This document shows, piece by piece, positions 7,931 through 18,063 of a DNA stretch of 64,000 bases. The position numbers were made by a program, and so were the translations under genes. The stretch is from NCBI GenBank assembly GCA_022824805.1, contig JAJDZE010000021.1, forward strand, positions 1-64,000, written 5' to 3'. A model generated the notes under the pieces. It was not told where the DNA came from. It made no database searches and worked only from the letters and a program-made list of their open reading frames with translations. Origin of the DNA: Acidimicrobiia bacterium (GTDB lineage: Bacteria; Actinomycetota; Acidimicrobiia; Acidimicrobiales; Poriferisodalaceae). Every line of letters begins with the position of its first letter. Within the stretch, counting starts at the first letter, position 1.

Positions 7931-10900
7931 GTGAGCTTCACCCGTGTCCTGATCGCCAATCGCGGCGAGATTGCCATCCGGATCGCCAAGGCTGCCGGTG
8001 CCCTGGGAATCGAAACGGTGGCGGTGCACGCGCCGGTCGACGAGCGCTCGCTGCACCTGGTGGCCGCTGATCAGGTTGCGCCGTTGCCTGGCGGCGATCC
8101 GTTGGCCGCGTACCTCGACATCGACGCCCTGCTGCGGATCGCTGTCGAGCACGGCTGCGACTGCATCCACCCGGGCTACGGCTTCCTGGCGGAGAACGCG
8201 GCCTTCGCGGCCGGCTGCGCCGAAGCGGGACTTGCATTTGTGGGTCCCTCTGCGGACACGCTTGAGCTGTTCGGCGACAAGGTCCGCGCCCGCGCGCTGG
8301 CCGCCTCGCTCGACGTTCCCATCGCCGGAGGATCGCCGGGAGCTGTTACCGACGCGGCTTCGGCCGCGGACGCAGCTGCGGAGGTCGGTCTGCCGGTGAT
8401 GCTGAAGGCTGCGGCCGGTGGCGGCGGGCGAGGCATGCGCGCTGTGGAGCGCATCGAGGACATCGCCGAAGCGTTCGAACGGTGCTCCAGTGAGGCCGCA
8501 GCGGCCTTCGGCGACGGCGCTGTGTTTGTGGAACGCCTGGTGGAACGACCACGCCACATCGAGGTGCAGGTGCTCGCCGACCTCCACGGGAGCGTGGCGC
8601 ATCTGTGGGAACGGGACTGCTCGGTCCAGCAGCGCAACCAGAAGGTCATCGAGATCGCCCCCGCGCCGGGGCTTGACGCCAGCCTGCGTGACCGGCTGCA
8701 CGCTGATGCCGTTCGGCTCGCTGCACAGGCCGGTCTGGCGAATGCAGCAACGGTGGAGTTCTTGGTGTCGCCCGAGACCGGCGACCACTTCTTCATCGAG
8801 TGCAATCCGCGAATCCAGGTGGAGCACACCGTCACCGAGCAGGTCACCGGCGTGGATCTGGTCGAGGCCCAGTTCAGGATCGCTGCAGGTGCGCACTTGG
8901 AGGAGATCGGCATCGTCGGGGTCAACGCGGATCAGGACGAGGTTGCGGAGGCGTTCGCGAACGTGATGCGGCTTGCTTCGGCACCGCGTGGCTACGCCGT
9001 GCAAGCACGAGTTGTGGCGACTGGTTCTGGAGCGATCTCCGCCTACCACGAGCCATCGGGCGCTGGCGTGCGGGTCGACGCCGCTGGCTATGCCGGCTAC
9101 ACGCCGCCGCCGCACTACGACCCGCTGCTCGCCAAGGTCATCGGCACGGGGACCACTCTCGAAGCCGCAGTGGCGCGCACATCGGCGGCATTGGGTGACT
9201 TCCACATCGGCCAACTGCCCACCAACATCGATCAACTTCGCCAGATCCTCAGCCACCCCACCGTGCGCAGCGGTGATGCACGCACCACCTTGCTCGCGGA
9301 GACGGCGCCGCTCGCCGATGGGGCGGCGGGCGCATCGAACACCAACGGAGTTTCGGGCAACATGCGCAACGCCTCGCGGCGCGCTGCGATGTTGGAGCCC
9401 GCATCGGCGGCATCACCTGCATTGGGGTCACCGGCCACGGCGCCGGCGTCGGCATGGCCGGACCGCGAGTTCGCCGACGGTGAGGTTGCGATTCGCAGTC
9501 CGCTGCCCGCGAGTGTCGTCGAGGTCCGGGTGAGCGCCGGCGACGCCGTCACAGTGGGGCAAGCGCTCGTGGTGCTGTCGGCCATGAAGATGGAGACGGA
9601 GGTCACCGCCCCGTGCGAGGGCACAGTCTCAGCGCTGCGCGACCTGCAGCCCGGCGACCAACTGGCGGCCGGCGACGTGCTGGCAGTGGTGCTGTCCGGC
9701 GCAGACGCCGGCGGGACTCCGAGCGCGGGCACAGCCTCCAGCGGCTGGGAGCCGCTGCTGGACGACGTGCAGACTTTGCAGCGGCTGGCAGAGGAACGAC
9801 TGGGTCCCGACTCAGACGAGCCTGGCGTGGTCCGCCAGCGCAACCGGGGGAAGCTGCATTGCCGCGACCGCATCCGCCTGCTGCTCGACGAGGGCAGCTT
9901 CCGTGAGGTCGGCAGCCTCGCTGGCTTCGCTTCCTATGACGACGAAGGCGAGATCGCAGCATTCACGCCGGCCAACCACGTCGGCGGCACCGGCAAGATC
10001 GACGGGCGGGGCGTGATTGTCTGCGCCGACGACTTCACGTCGCGAGGCGGCCATGCCGACGGTGCCATCGGTGCCAAGAGCTTCTATTTGGACTTGCTGT
10101 CAACCGAACTGGGCGTGCCCTCCATCCGGCTGCTGGACGGTTCGTCCGGCGGCGGCAGCGTCGCCTCAATGGTGCCCGAGCAGCGCAAGGAAGGCGAGAG
10201 CAGTGCCAAGGAGAGCACCGGGGCCATCAAGGCGGGCCGGCCACGGGTGACGGGTGGTGGAGGTTCGTTCCTGCCGTCGCACTTGGGCAGTACCGAATAC
10301 GCGGAACAGCTCGCGACGGTGCCGGTGGTGAACATGCTGCTCGGCAGCGTGGTCGGCATCGGCGCGGCGAAGGCCGTGCTGGGGCACTTTGCCGTGATGG
10401 TGCGCGACATCTCGCAGCTCTTCGTGGCCGGGCCGCCGGTCGTGAGTCATGCGATGGGCTACGACATCGCCAAGGAAGACCTCGGCGACTGGCGCATCCA
10501 CTGCACCAACGGCTCGGTCGACAACCTGGCCGACACCGAGGAGGAGGCCGCGGCGCTGGTTCGGCGGTTCCTGTCGTACTTGCCGTCGTCGGTGTATGAG
10601 GCGCCGCCGGTGCTGTCGCCCGATCCCGACGATCCGGCTGACCGCTGCGAAGAGGAGCTGCTCACGCTGATCCCGCGCAAGCGCACCACCACCTTCGACA
10701 TCCGCCGCGGGATCGAGCTGATCTGCGACAGCGGCTCGTTCTTCGAGATCGGGCCGCTGTGGGGGACCGATCAGGTTGTCGGTTTCGCTCGCATGAACGG
10801 GCACCCGGTTGGCGTGCTGGCATCGGACAGCCGCCATCGGAACGGGGGCGCACTTACCGCGGACGGCTGCGACAAGCTCACTCGCCACATCGATCTCTGC

Positions 10901-11404
10901 GACATGTTCCATGTGCCGATCTTGAATCTGGTGGACAACCCCGGATTCGCCGTCGGCAAGGAGCACGAGATCGCCGGCACCATCCGCAAGGGTGCCACCT
11001 GGATGACCGCGTTCGCGCAGGCTTCGGTGCCGATCTACACGGTGCTGATGCGCCGCAGCTTCGGAGTGGCCGGCAACAACTACGCCACGCCTCGGCGCCA
11101 GCACAACGCCCGTGTGGCATGGCCGGCTGCCGATGTGGGCGGCATCCCACCCGAGGGCGGCATCGAGGCTGCCTACAAGCGGCAACTCGCAGAAGCAGAG
11201 GATCCAGTGGCGCTGCGGGCCGAGCTCGAAGCTCGCATCGAGGCGGCGCGTGGCCCCATCGGACCGCTCAACCGGTTCCAGATCGAGGAGATGATCGATC
11301 CTCGTGACACCCGGCGGCTGATCTGCGAGTGGATCGAAGGCGCTTACCGGGTGGTCAATCGACCGGCTCAGCTCGCACCGCGCCCGATCGCATACAGGCC
11401 CTAG
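7931..11404 (+). CDS. Single-chain acyl-CoA carboxylase: biotin carboxylase + BCCP + carboxyltransferase
   Basis: FTRVLIANRGEIAIRIAKAAGALGIETVAVH (BC), LSAMKMETEVTAP (BCCP biotin site), then carboxyltransferase with NYATPRRQHNARVAWPAADVGG, in one 1157 aa ORF. Confidence 0.93.
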   Translation: MSFTRVLIANRGEIAIRIAKAAGALGIETVAVHAPVDERSLHLVAADQVAPLPGGDPLAAYLDIDALLRIAVEHGCDCIHPGYGFLAENAAFAAGCAEAGLAFVGPSADTLELFGDKVRARALAASLDVPIAGGSPGAVTDAASAADAAAEVGLPVMLKAAAGGGGRGMRAVERIEDIAEAFERCSSEAAAAFGDGAVFVERLVERPRHIEVQVLADLHGSVAHLWERDCSVQQRNQKVIEIAPAPGLDASLRDRLHADAVRLAAQAGLANAATVEFLVSPETGDHFFIECNPRIQVEHTVTEQVTGVDLVEAQFRIAAGAHLEEIGIVGVNADQDEVAEAFANVMRLASAPRGYAVQARVVATGSGAISAYHEPSGAGVRVDAAGYAGYTPPPHYDPLLAKVIGTGTTLEAAVARTSAALGDFHIGQLPTNIDQLRQILSHPTVRSGDARTTLLAETAPLADGAAGASNTNGVSGNMRNASRRAAMLEPASAASPALGSPATAPASAWPDREFADGEVAIRSPLPASVVEVRVSAGDAVTVGQALVVLSAMKMETEVTAPCEGTVSALRDLQPGDQLAAGDVLAVVLSGADAGGTPSAGTASSGWEPLLDDVQTLQRLAEERLGPDSDEPGVVRQRNRGKLHCRDRIRLLLDEGSFREVGSLAGFASYDDEGEIAAFTPANHVGGTGKIDGRGVIVCADDFTSRGGHADGAIGAKSFYLDLLSTELGVPSIRLLDGSSGGGSVASMVPEQRKEGESSAKESTGAIKAGRPRVTGGGGSFLPSHLGSTEYAEQLATVPVVNMLLGSVVGIGAAKAVLGHFAVMVRDISQLFVAGPPVVSHAMGYDIAKEDLGDWRIHCTNGSVDNLADTEEEAAALVRRFLSYLPSSVYEAPPVLSPDPDDPADRCEEELLTLIPRKRTTTFDIRRGIELICDSGSFFEIGPLWGTDQVVGFARMNGHPVGVLASDSRHRNGGALTADGCDKLTRHIDLCDMFHVPILNLVDNPGFAVGKEHEIAGTIRKGATWMTAFAQASVPIYTVLMRRSFGVAGNNYATPRRQHNARVAWPAADVGGIPPEGGIEAAYKRQLAEAEDPVALRAELEARIEAARGPIGPLNRFQIEEMIDPRDTRRLICEWIEGAYRVVNRPAQLAPRPIAYRP

Positions 11405-11448
11405 TTGCTTGGGCCCTGACGTGTCAGGTCCTGATCAGCTGGGCCAGA

Positions 11449-12933
11449 TCACACAGATTCCACCACCAAGACCGCGGGGCCGGTCCGGCGGCGTATCTGT
11501 TCGATCTCGTCGAGTTCGACTGCGTCTTTGAGAGCGCCATTGATGCCCTTGCCGAGGAGCGCCGGCTGGCGCACTCCCTCGGGGAGATCACGAGTGACGG
11601 TCAGCACGGGTGTCGGCGTCGGCCGTGCTGATCGAGGCCGAATCGGTGCTGCCCGCTCGGATTTCGGCTCCGGTGCTGTCAAGTAGTCGCGGGCCGGGTT
11701 GCCGGCGAAGCTGTAGACGACCAGACCCACCACCGCGATCGCAGCCAATGCGAAGAACGCGGACCGGTAGCTGTACGCATCGTTGAGGATTCCGGTGAGG
11801 AACGGCCCACCGGCCAGTCCGGACACCATCAGCAGTGAGCCGAAGCCGTAGATGCGCGGGTAGTCCCGCACGCCGAAGGCATCGGCCAGGATCAGCGGGT
11901 GCAGCATCAGCAGATTGCCCATGGCGCTGCCCAGCACCAGCACGCCGAACAGGATGGCAAGCCCGCTGCCGGCCACAGAGAGTATGCACAGCCCGACCAC
12001 CTGCACCACCATCAGCACCATCGTGAGCCAGCGCAGCGACACCTTCAGTGCGGCGATGCCGCCGCAGATCCTGGCCACGACGCTCGTGCCCGCGAGCACC
12101 TGCACGGCACCGGTGGCGGCTGCCGCCATTCCCAGCCGGTCCTCGGTGAAGTTGTACATGTGCTGAATTGCCCCGACCTGGCTGCTCATCACCAGCACGA
12201 ATCCGGTGGCGGTGAAGATGAAGAACCGTGTGCGGATGGCCTGCTGGTACGGCGTTCCGGGCGGCGGTCCGGCGGGAGCATCGCCCGGCTCGCTGGACTG
12301 TCTGGCGCCGTCGGGCAGCAGCCCCACATCTCGGGGCCATGCACGAAGGAAGAACCACGTCGAGATCAGCAGCAGAGCGCAGTACACGACGGCGAATCGA
12401 GGGGCCCAGTAGACCAAGGTGTCCGCTTCGATCCGAACGCTCATCTCCGGCAGCAGCACGATGCCGCCGAGCGACAGACCGGTCGACGAGATCGCCATCG
12501 CCACCGAACGTCGGCGCTCGAACCAGCGCGTCACCAGCGTCGTGGTGGGCACCAGACCGCAGAGCCCGAAGCCGATGCCGAAGATGGTCATCACGACGAA
12601 CATCTGCCAACCGCTGCGCACCTGTGAGAGCAGTGCCATGCCGACGGTGCTGACCGCGGTGCCCGCGGTGATCACCCAGCGGGCGTCGAAGCGATTGACG
12701 AGCATGCCCGTGTAGTACCCGCACAGGCCCGACGCCAGCAGGAAGATGCCGACGCCTGCACCTGCCAGACCGGTGCTGAAACCCTGCTCGTCCACGAAGG
12801 CGTTCAGGAAGGCGCCGAGGGCGTAGAACACCATGCCCGAGGTGATCATCATCACGCCGAAGATGCCGGTGAGCACGACCCAGCCCCGAACGAACCGCTG
12901 GCTGCGCTCAGCGGTCGCCACCGGCACATTCAC
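11449..12933 (-). CDS. MFS transporter (OFA/monocarboxylate-like)
   Basis: About 500 aa, ~12 hydrophobic segments. The ORF extends to 12981, but a GTG near 12933 avoids overlap with the divergent gene. Confidence 0.85.
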   Translation of the reverse strand: MNVPVATAERSQRFVRGWVVLTGIFGVMMITSGMVFYALGAFLNAFVDEQGFSTGLAGAGVGIFLLASGLCGYYTGMLVNRFDARWVITAGTAVSTVGMALLSQVRSGWQMFVVMTIFGIGFGLCGLVPTTTLVTRWFERRRSVAMAISSTGLSLGGIVLLPEMSVRIEADTLVYWAPRFAVVYCALLLISTWFFLRAWPRDVGLLPDGARQSSEPGDAPAGPPPGTPYQQAIRTRFFIFTATGFVLVMSSQVGAIQHMYNFTEDRLGMAAAATGAVQVLAGTSVVARICGGIAALKVSLRWLTMVLMVVQVVGLCILSVAGSGLAILFGVLVLGSAMGNLLMLHPLILADAFGVRDYPRIYGFGSLLMVSGLAGGPFLTGILNDAYSYRSAFFALAAIAVVGLVVYSFAGNPARDYLTAPEPKSERAAPIRPRSARPTPTPVLTVTRDLPEGVRQPALLGKGINGALKDAVELDEIEQIRRRTGPAVLVVESV

Positions 12934-12963
12934 ACGGAACAGCCTGCCAGCTAACTTGCCCCG

Positions 12964-14070
12964 ATGCGCCTGGCACGGCACCGCAGCCTCATCGGTCTCT
13001 TGCAGGTCGTGTGCGTAGCCACGCTGTGCTTACTTGCTGCGGCGTGCACTTCAGCAGACCGCACAGTCGGCACGACTGTGCCTCCCATGTCATCGGCAGC
13101 CGTTGCTGAAGCGTTCGCACCTGAGACCTCGAAGCAGGCCGCTCCGTCAACAAGTGCCTCTGCCTCAGATGACTGTCTGCCGGATGCAGATGTTGTCGGT
13201 TCGCACGGTCGCCACCGTCTCGCCTCGGGCGGCAACGAGTACGAGTATCTGCTCTATGTGCCGGCGTCCGCGTCGGCGTCCGCACCGCTGGTCATCAACT
13301 TTCACGGCCTGGGCGGTGACGGACCCGGCCAGGCGGCCTACACGGGTTACGCCGATCTGGCCGATGACGAGGGCTTTGTGGTCGTCCACCCATCCGGTCT
13401 GGGCGACAACGACTGGGGAGGCGTCCGGAGTTGGGAGCTCGCCCACAGCGACACCTCGTCGCGTGACGATGTGCAGTTCGTCGGGGATCTGATCGATCGA
13501 GTCTCCGAACAAGCGTGCATCGACGAATCACGCGTCTACGCGACCGGATTCTCGAACGGGGGCTACTTCAGCGCATACTTGGCCTGCAAATTGGCAGATC
13601 AGATTGCAGCAACGTTCTCTGTCGGCGGCATCAGCCATCCCGAAGGGTGCCAGCCCTCCCGCCCCGTGGCGATGGCAGCCGTTCACGGCACGGAAGACGA
13701 AGTTGTGCCCTTCGACGACCGCCGGCGATCAGTGTTGTTGCAGGGTGTGCAGATCGATGACGAGAAGGCCCGGGAGCTCGAAGCGTTCTTCGCGGAGATC
13801 ATCCCCGACGAACTCGCGGAGTTCGCAGCTGCATTCGGTTGCGCGGTCGTGACTGAGAGCGAGATTGACTCCACGACATCGCTCACGAGCTACACCGGCT
13901 GCGATGACGGGGTCGAACTGCGCTTCTACGCGGTCGAGGGCCTCGGCCATGTCTGGCCCGGCTCATCGTGGGGCAAAGGCAACGGCAAGAACGGTGTCGG
14001 TTCAGAAGCGGGCATCAGCGCCACCGCGGACGGCTGGGCGTTCATGAGCCAGTATTCGCTGAACCAATGA
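12964..14070 (+). CDS. Secreted lipoprotein, PHB depolymerase/feruloyl-esterase-like (LpqC type)
   Basis: Signal peptide with lipobox LLAAACTS; LVINFHGLGGDGPGQAAYTGYADLADDEGFVVVHPSG, catalytic YATGFSNGGYFSAYLACKLADQIAA. Confidence 0.85.
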   Translation: MRLARHRSLIGLLQVVCVATLCLLAAACTSADRTVGTTVPPMSSAAVAEAFAPETSKQAAPSTSASASDDCLPDADVVGSHGRHRLASGGNEYEYLLYVPASASASAPLVINFHGLGGDGPGQAAYTGYADLADDEGFVVVHPSGLGDNDWGGVRSWELAHSDTSSRDDVQFVGDLIDRVSEQACIDESRVYATGFSNGGYFSAYLACKLADQIAATFSVGGISHPEGCQPSRPVAMAAVHGTEDEVVPFDDRRRSVLLQGVQIDDEKARELEAFFAEIIPDELAEFAAAFGCAVVTESEIDSTTSLTSYTGCDDGVELRFYAVEGLGHVWPGSSWGKGNGKNGVGSEAGISATADGWAFMSQYSLNQ

Positions 14071-14113
14071 GAATGATCAGCAACAGGGCGTAGGGCAGAA
14101 AGCGAGCAGACGC

Positions 14114-15178
14114 ATGGAGATGATGAAGGCGGGCCGGATGGTCGATGTGGGTCGCATGGTGTGCGAAGAGATCCCGGTGCCGCCGCTGGACGAGATCTCC
14201 TCAGAAGCCGCCCCGTCGTCCCGGCCCGATGCCGCTTTGGGCATGACGGCGGTGAGCTACGACGTACTGATCCGCTCGGAGATGGCATCGATCTGCGGCA
14301 GCGACCTGCACATGGTGATGATGGGCGCCGGTCTTGCTCACCGACCGCCCTGCCCGCATGGCTTCCCGGGCCACGAAGGCATCGGCATGGTGGTGGAGAG
14401 CCGGGCGCCGAGCCTTCCTGAGGGCACCCATGTGCTGACGTTCCCGAATCCGCCGGTGGGCGAGTGCTTCAACGCCTTCCAGCGGATCAACTCCAGCTAC
14501 TGCGTGCCGTTGCCGGCTGGCGATGTGCCTCGCTCGCACCTGCTCATGGGCCAGCAGCTCGGCACGGTGATCTACGCCATGCGCCAGCACCCACGTGATG
14601 TCGCCGGCGAAACGGTCATGGTCATGGGCCAGGGCTCGGCGGGGCTGTTCTTCACCTACCTGCTGAAGCGGGCGGGCGCCGAGCGGGTCATCGTCTCGGA
14701 CCTGTCGCCGACGCGTCTGGCCGTCGCCGAGGCCTACGGCGCGGACGAGTGCCTGAACGCCGCCGAACTCGGCAACGCCGGCGTCATCGAGGCGGTCAAG
14801 GACATGACAAACGGCCGCGGCGCCGACTATGTCGTCGAGGCCGTCGGCCGCTCGGACACGTTCCTGGACTCCGTCGAGCTCGTGCGCATGGACGGTCAGC
14901 TCCTGTGGTTCGGGCTGCCGTCCACCGACGACAACATCCATGTCCGCTTCCAGAAGTTCTTCCGCAAACGGCTCTCTGCGGCGAGCACCTACGGCGCCCA
15001 GGACGAGCCCGGCGCCATGTCATTCCGCCAAGCACTGCAGCTCATTGTCTCGGGCGACATCGACGTGTCACCGCTGCTCAGCCACGTGTACGACGTGAGC
15101 GACATCGGCGACGCGTTCCGACTGGCTCACGAACCCCACGACGCCGGCGCACTGAAAGTGTCGGTCAGCTTCGACTGA
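14114..15178 (+). CDS. Zinc-type alcohol/threonine dehydrogenase-like (MDR family)
   Basis: MASICGSDLHMVMMG, GFPGHEGIGMVVE, VMVMGQGSAGLFFTYLLKRAGAERVIVSDLSP. Confidence 0.88.
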   Translation: MEMMKAGRMVDVGRMVCEEIPVPPLDEISSEAAPSSRPDAALGMTAVSYDVLIRSEMASICGSDLHMVMMGAGLAHRPPCPHGFPGHEGIGMVVESRAPSLPEGTHVLTFPNPPVGECFNAFQRINSSYCVPLPAGDVPRSHLLMGQQLGTVIYAMRQHPRDVAGETVMVMGQGSAGLFFTYLLKRAGAERVIVSDLSPTRLAVAEAYGADECLNAAELGNAGVIEAVKDMTNGRGADYVVEAVGRSDTFLDSVELVRMDGQLLWFGLPSTDDNIHVRFQKFFRKRLSAASTYGAQDEPGAMSFRQALQLIVSGDIDVSPLLSHVYDVSDIGDAFRLAHEPHDAGALKVSVSFD

Positions 15179-15189
15179 CCCCGGCTGGC

Positions 15190-16593
15190 TCAGTCATCCG
15201 ATCGAGTCGGGGATCCCCAGAGCGTTGCTAGGGGAGCTGAGAGGAGCCGGTCGCCGAAGCTGAGCGCGTGGCGGCCGGTGTGCAGCAGGATGCCTGCACG
15301 GAATGCGCCCGGCTCCGTACGGTCGAGGCTGTCGCGCAGGGCGGCAATGTGGCGCAGGTCGGTGGCGCGTGGCGAGGAAGTGGCCTTGATCTCGACAGCG
15401 GCGATCGCGCCGTCGGGTCGTTCCACAATGAGATCTGCTTCACGACCCGCGTTGTCGCGATAGTGGTAGAGCGTCGCACGATCGGCGCGGGCTGCCAGTT
15501 GCCGGGCGATCTCGCTCACGGCGAACGTCTCCAGCAGCGAGCCGGTTGCGGTCGCGGTCGGCGTGCGCAGCGCTGCGGCGTCGACACCGCTCAACGCTGC
15601 GGCCAGCCCGCTGTCGGTGAGATGCAGCTTGGGCCGACGCACGACGCGTGCCGATCGGTTTCGGGTCCACGACGGCAGTTCATGCACCAGGAACACCGTG
15701 CGCAGCCGGCCCAGATACGACTCCACGGTCGCCCGGTCGGCGCCGAGTTGCTGCGACCACCGCGTCAGGTTCGCCTCGCTGGCCGTGTTGGCGGCGGCAA
15801 GGCGCAGCAGCCGTCCGAGGAGTCCGTCGCGTCGGATGTCGCCGAGGTTCACGATGTCGCGGCTGATGACCGTCTCGACGTAGCTGTCGAACCACTCGGC
15901 ACGTCCCGCTGGCGCGAGTTGCTGCACTTCGGGATAGCCGCCGGTGCACACCATCTCCAAGTAGTCATCACGGTCGGGCCGGTCGGCCTCTCCGGCGGCG
16001 AGCGATTCCGGCGCAGCAGTGCCCCCTTTGAGCCAACGCTCAACGACAGATGCTGTGCCGTCGCGATCTTGACCGCTGACCGTTGCGAAGCGGTCAGCGG
16101 CAGAGGCCGTGCTCGGGTCGCTTCGTCGGCCCTCCGTGGCCTCCCGCGCTGCGGCGGCCAGCTCTGCCCGAGAGAACGGCCACAGCCGCAAGATGACGGC
16201 CCGTCCGGCCAGCGACTCGCTGACAGTGGGCACGGTCAGGAAATTGGTCGAACCGGTGAGCAGGAAGCGGCCCCGGGCGCCGTCCTCGTCGACGGCGATC
16301 TTGATCTCGCGCACGAGACGGTCCCCGCCGAGCTGTACCTCGTCGATCACCAGCGGTGCCGCATAGGCGCGCAGGAAGGTGCGCGGATCGGCACGTGCAG
16401 CATCGAGCACCTGCTGGTCGTCGAGCGTGATGTAGGTGCCGCCGCGCTCGGCCGCAACAGCACGGGCCAGCGTGGTCTTGCCGCATTGACGGGCGCCGTG
16501 CAGGATCACGACTCGTGCGCTGCCGAGCGCGTCCGCCAGCCGAGGCCGCATGTGCCTGTCGACTAGGTCCATGCGAACCAGAGTAGTGTTCAA
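15190..16593 (-). CDS. AAA ATPase, DUF4143-type (copy 1)
   Basis: RVVILHGARQCGKTTLARAVAAERGGTYITLDDQQVL (P-loop), ADPRTFLRAYAAPLVIDEVQLG, FLLTGSTNF, and a C-terminal nuclease-fold-like READLIVERPDGAIAAVEIKA. Confidence 0.9.
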   Translation of the reverse strand: MNTTLVRMDLVDRHMRPRLADALGSARVVILHGARQCGKTTLARAVAAERGGTYITLDDQQVLDAARADPRTFLRAYAAPLVIDEVQLGGDRLVREIKIAVDEDGARGRFLLTGSTNFLTVPTVSESLAGRAVILRLWPFSRAELAAAAREATEGRRSDPSTASAADRFATVSGQDRDGTASVVERWLKGGTAAPESLAAGEADRPDRDDYLEMVCTGGYPEVQQLAPAGRAEWFDSYVETVISRDIVNLGDIRRDGLLGRLLRLAAANTASEANLTRWSQQLGADRATVESYLGRLRTVFLVHELPSWTRNRSARVVRRPKLHLTDSGLAAALSGVDAAALRTPTATATGSLLETFAVSEIARQLAARADRATLYHYRDNAGREADLIVERPDGAIAAVEIKATSSPRATDLRHIAALRDSLDRTEPGAFRAGILLHTGRHALSFGDRLLSAPLATLWGSPTRSDD

Positions 16594-16622
16594 ATCGCAG
16601 TTTGGTCAGAGATCTAGCCCGC

Positions 16623-16655
16623 ATTCTGTATAGCCGCTGATCCCAATTCTGCATA
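16623..16655 (-). repeat. Two 23-bp-spaced TATrCAGAAT motifs upstream of ATPase copy 1
   Basis: Gene-sense strand: TATGCAGAATTGGGATCAGCGGCTATACAGAAT. Confidence 0.6.
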
Positions 16656-16749
16656 ATCCCGGGGTTCCCACGGCGTTGCGAGTGCTGCGAATTCTCAGCA
16701 GCGCTACCTTTTCTCATCAGCTGACAGCGGCAGATCGAACGCAGCCGGC

Positions 16750-18039
16750 TCAGTCGAGCGATTCGATCACCTGCACGAGGATGTCGAGGCCCTCGCCCAT
16801 CTCGGCTTCGGTCACGTTCAGCATCGGGGTGATGCGGATGACGTTGCCGTAGAGACCGCCCTTGCCCACGAGCAGGCCGCGGTCTTTTGCAGATTCCAGC
16901 ACTGCTGCCGTGGTGACGGCGTCGGGCTCGACGCTGTCTGCGTGGCAGAACTCGAGACCTTGCATCAACCCCTTGCCGCGCAGCTCGGCCACATGCGGTG
17001 ACGCGTCGCACACGGGTGCCAGGCGCTCGTGCATCTGCGCCCCGCGGGCTGCAGCGTTGGCCTGGAGGTCGTTCTCGAGCAGGTAGCGCAGCGTGGCCCG
17101 CCCTGCAGCGGTCGAGAGCGGGTTCCCCCCGAACGTCGTGATCGAGTTGCGGGCGAGGCAGTTCATCAGCTCGGCCCGGGCGACGATGCCTGCCAGGGTG
17201 ATGCCATTGCCGACGCCTTTGGCGAAGGTGATCGCATCGGGCGTGATGCCGTGGGCCTCATATCCCCAGAAGTGCTCTCCGGTGCGACCCCAGCCCGACT
17301 GCACCTCATCGGAGATGAACAGGATTCCCTCCGAGTGCAGCACCTTGCCCATGGCCCCGAAGAAGCCGTCGGGCGGCGTGGCAAAGCCGCCGACGCCTTG
17401 GATGGGCTCGGCGATGAGCGCCGAGAAGCCGCCGGAGTCGGTCATGTCGATGAGCTGGACCAGGTCCTCCACGCAGGCATTGGTGAAGGCATCGTCGTCG
17501 AGCTGCCGGAACGGGCTGCGCAGCCGGTAGCCGCCCTGCACGAACTGCACGTCGAGCCCGCTGTAGCTGCTGGTGGACCAGGCGCGGTGGCTGGTGATCG
17601 CCTGGGCCGTGAGTGAGCGGCCGTGGTAGCTGTTGCGCATCGCCAGCACTTGGTTGCTGTTGCGGTAGTTGGTTGCCAGCAGGATCGCGGTGTCGTTGGC
17701 CTCGCTGCCCGATGTGGTGAACAGCACCCGGGGGTCGGGGATGCCCGAGACGGCGGCCACCTCTTCGGCGAACGAGATCATCTCCTCGTTCAGGTACAGC
17801 GTCGAGGTGTGCATCACCTTGGCTGCTTGGGCCTGTACGGCCTGCACTACGACGGGATTGGTGTGGCCGATCATGGTGGTGAGGATCCCGCCGAAGAAGT
17901 CCAGGTAGCGGTTGCCCTCGTTGTCGAAGACATAGCTCCCCTCGCCGCGGTCGATCGAGACCGGCCGCTCGTACAGCGGGCTGATGAAGCTGGGCAGGAT
18001 CGCGCGGTAACGCTCTGCCAGTTCGGCGGTTGTGGCCAT
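16750..18039 (-). CDS. Class III aminotransferase (second)
   Basis: MATTAELAERYRAILPSFISPLYERPVSIDRGEGSYVFDNEGNRYLDFFGGI...ILFISDEVQSGWGRTGEHFWGYEAHGITPDAITFAKGVGNGITLAGIVA. Confidence 0.93.
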   Translation of the reverse strand: MATTAELAERYRAILPSFISPLYERPVSIDRGEGSYVFDNEGNRYLDFFGGILTTMIGHTNPVVVQAVQAQAAKVMHTSTLYLNEEMISFAEEVAAVSGIPDPRVLFTTSGSEANDTAILLATNYRNSNQVLAMRNSYHGRSLTAQAITSHRAWSTSSYSGLDVQFVQGGYRLRSPFRQLDDDAFTNACVEDLVQLIDMTDSGGFSALIAEPIQGVGGFATPPDGFFGAMGKVLHSEGILFISDEVQSGWGRTGEHFWGYEAHGITPDAITFAKGVGNGITLAGIVARAELMNCLARNSITTFGGNPLSTAAGRATLRYLLENDLQANAAARGAQMHERLAPVCDASPHVAELRGKGLMQGLEFCHADSVEPDAVTTAAVLESAKDRGLLVGKGGLYGNVIRITPMLNVTEAEMGEGLDILVQVIESLD

Positions 18040-18063
18040 CGTGACATCGTAGAGTTCGCGTTC

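Noticed and set aside
7313-9256. 647 aa minus-strand ORF
   Set aside because: Overlaps the well-supported nitroreductase (same strand, different frame) and the biotin carboxylase on +; low-complexity, typical antisense shadow ORF of high-GC DNA.
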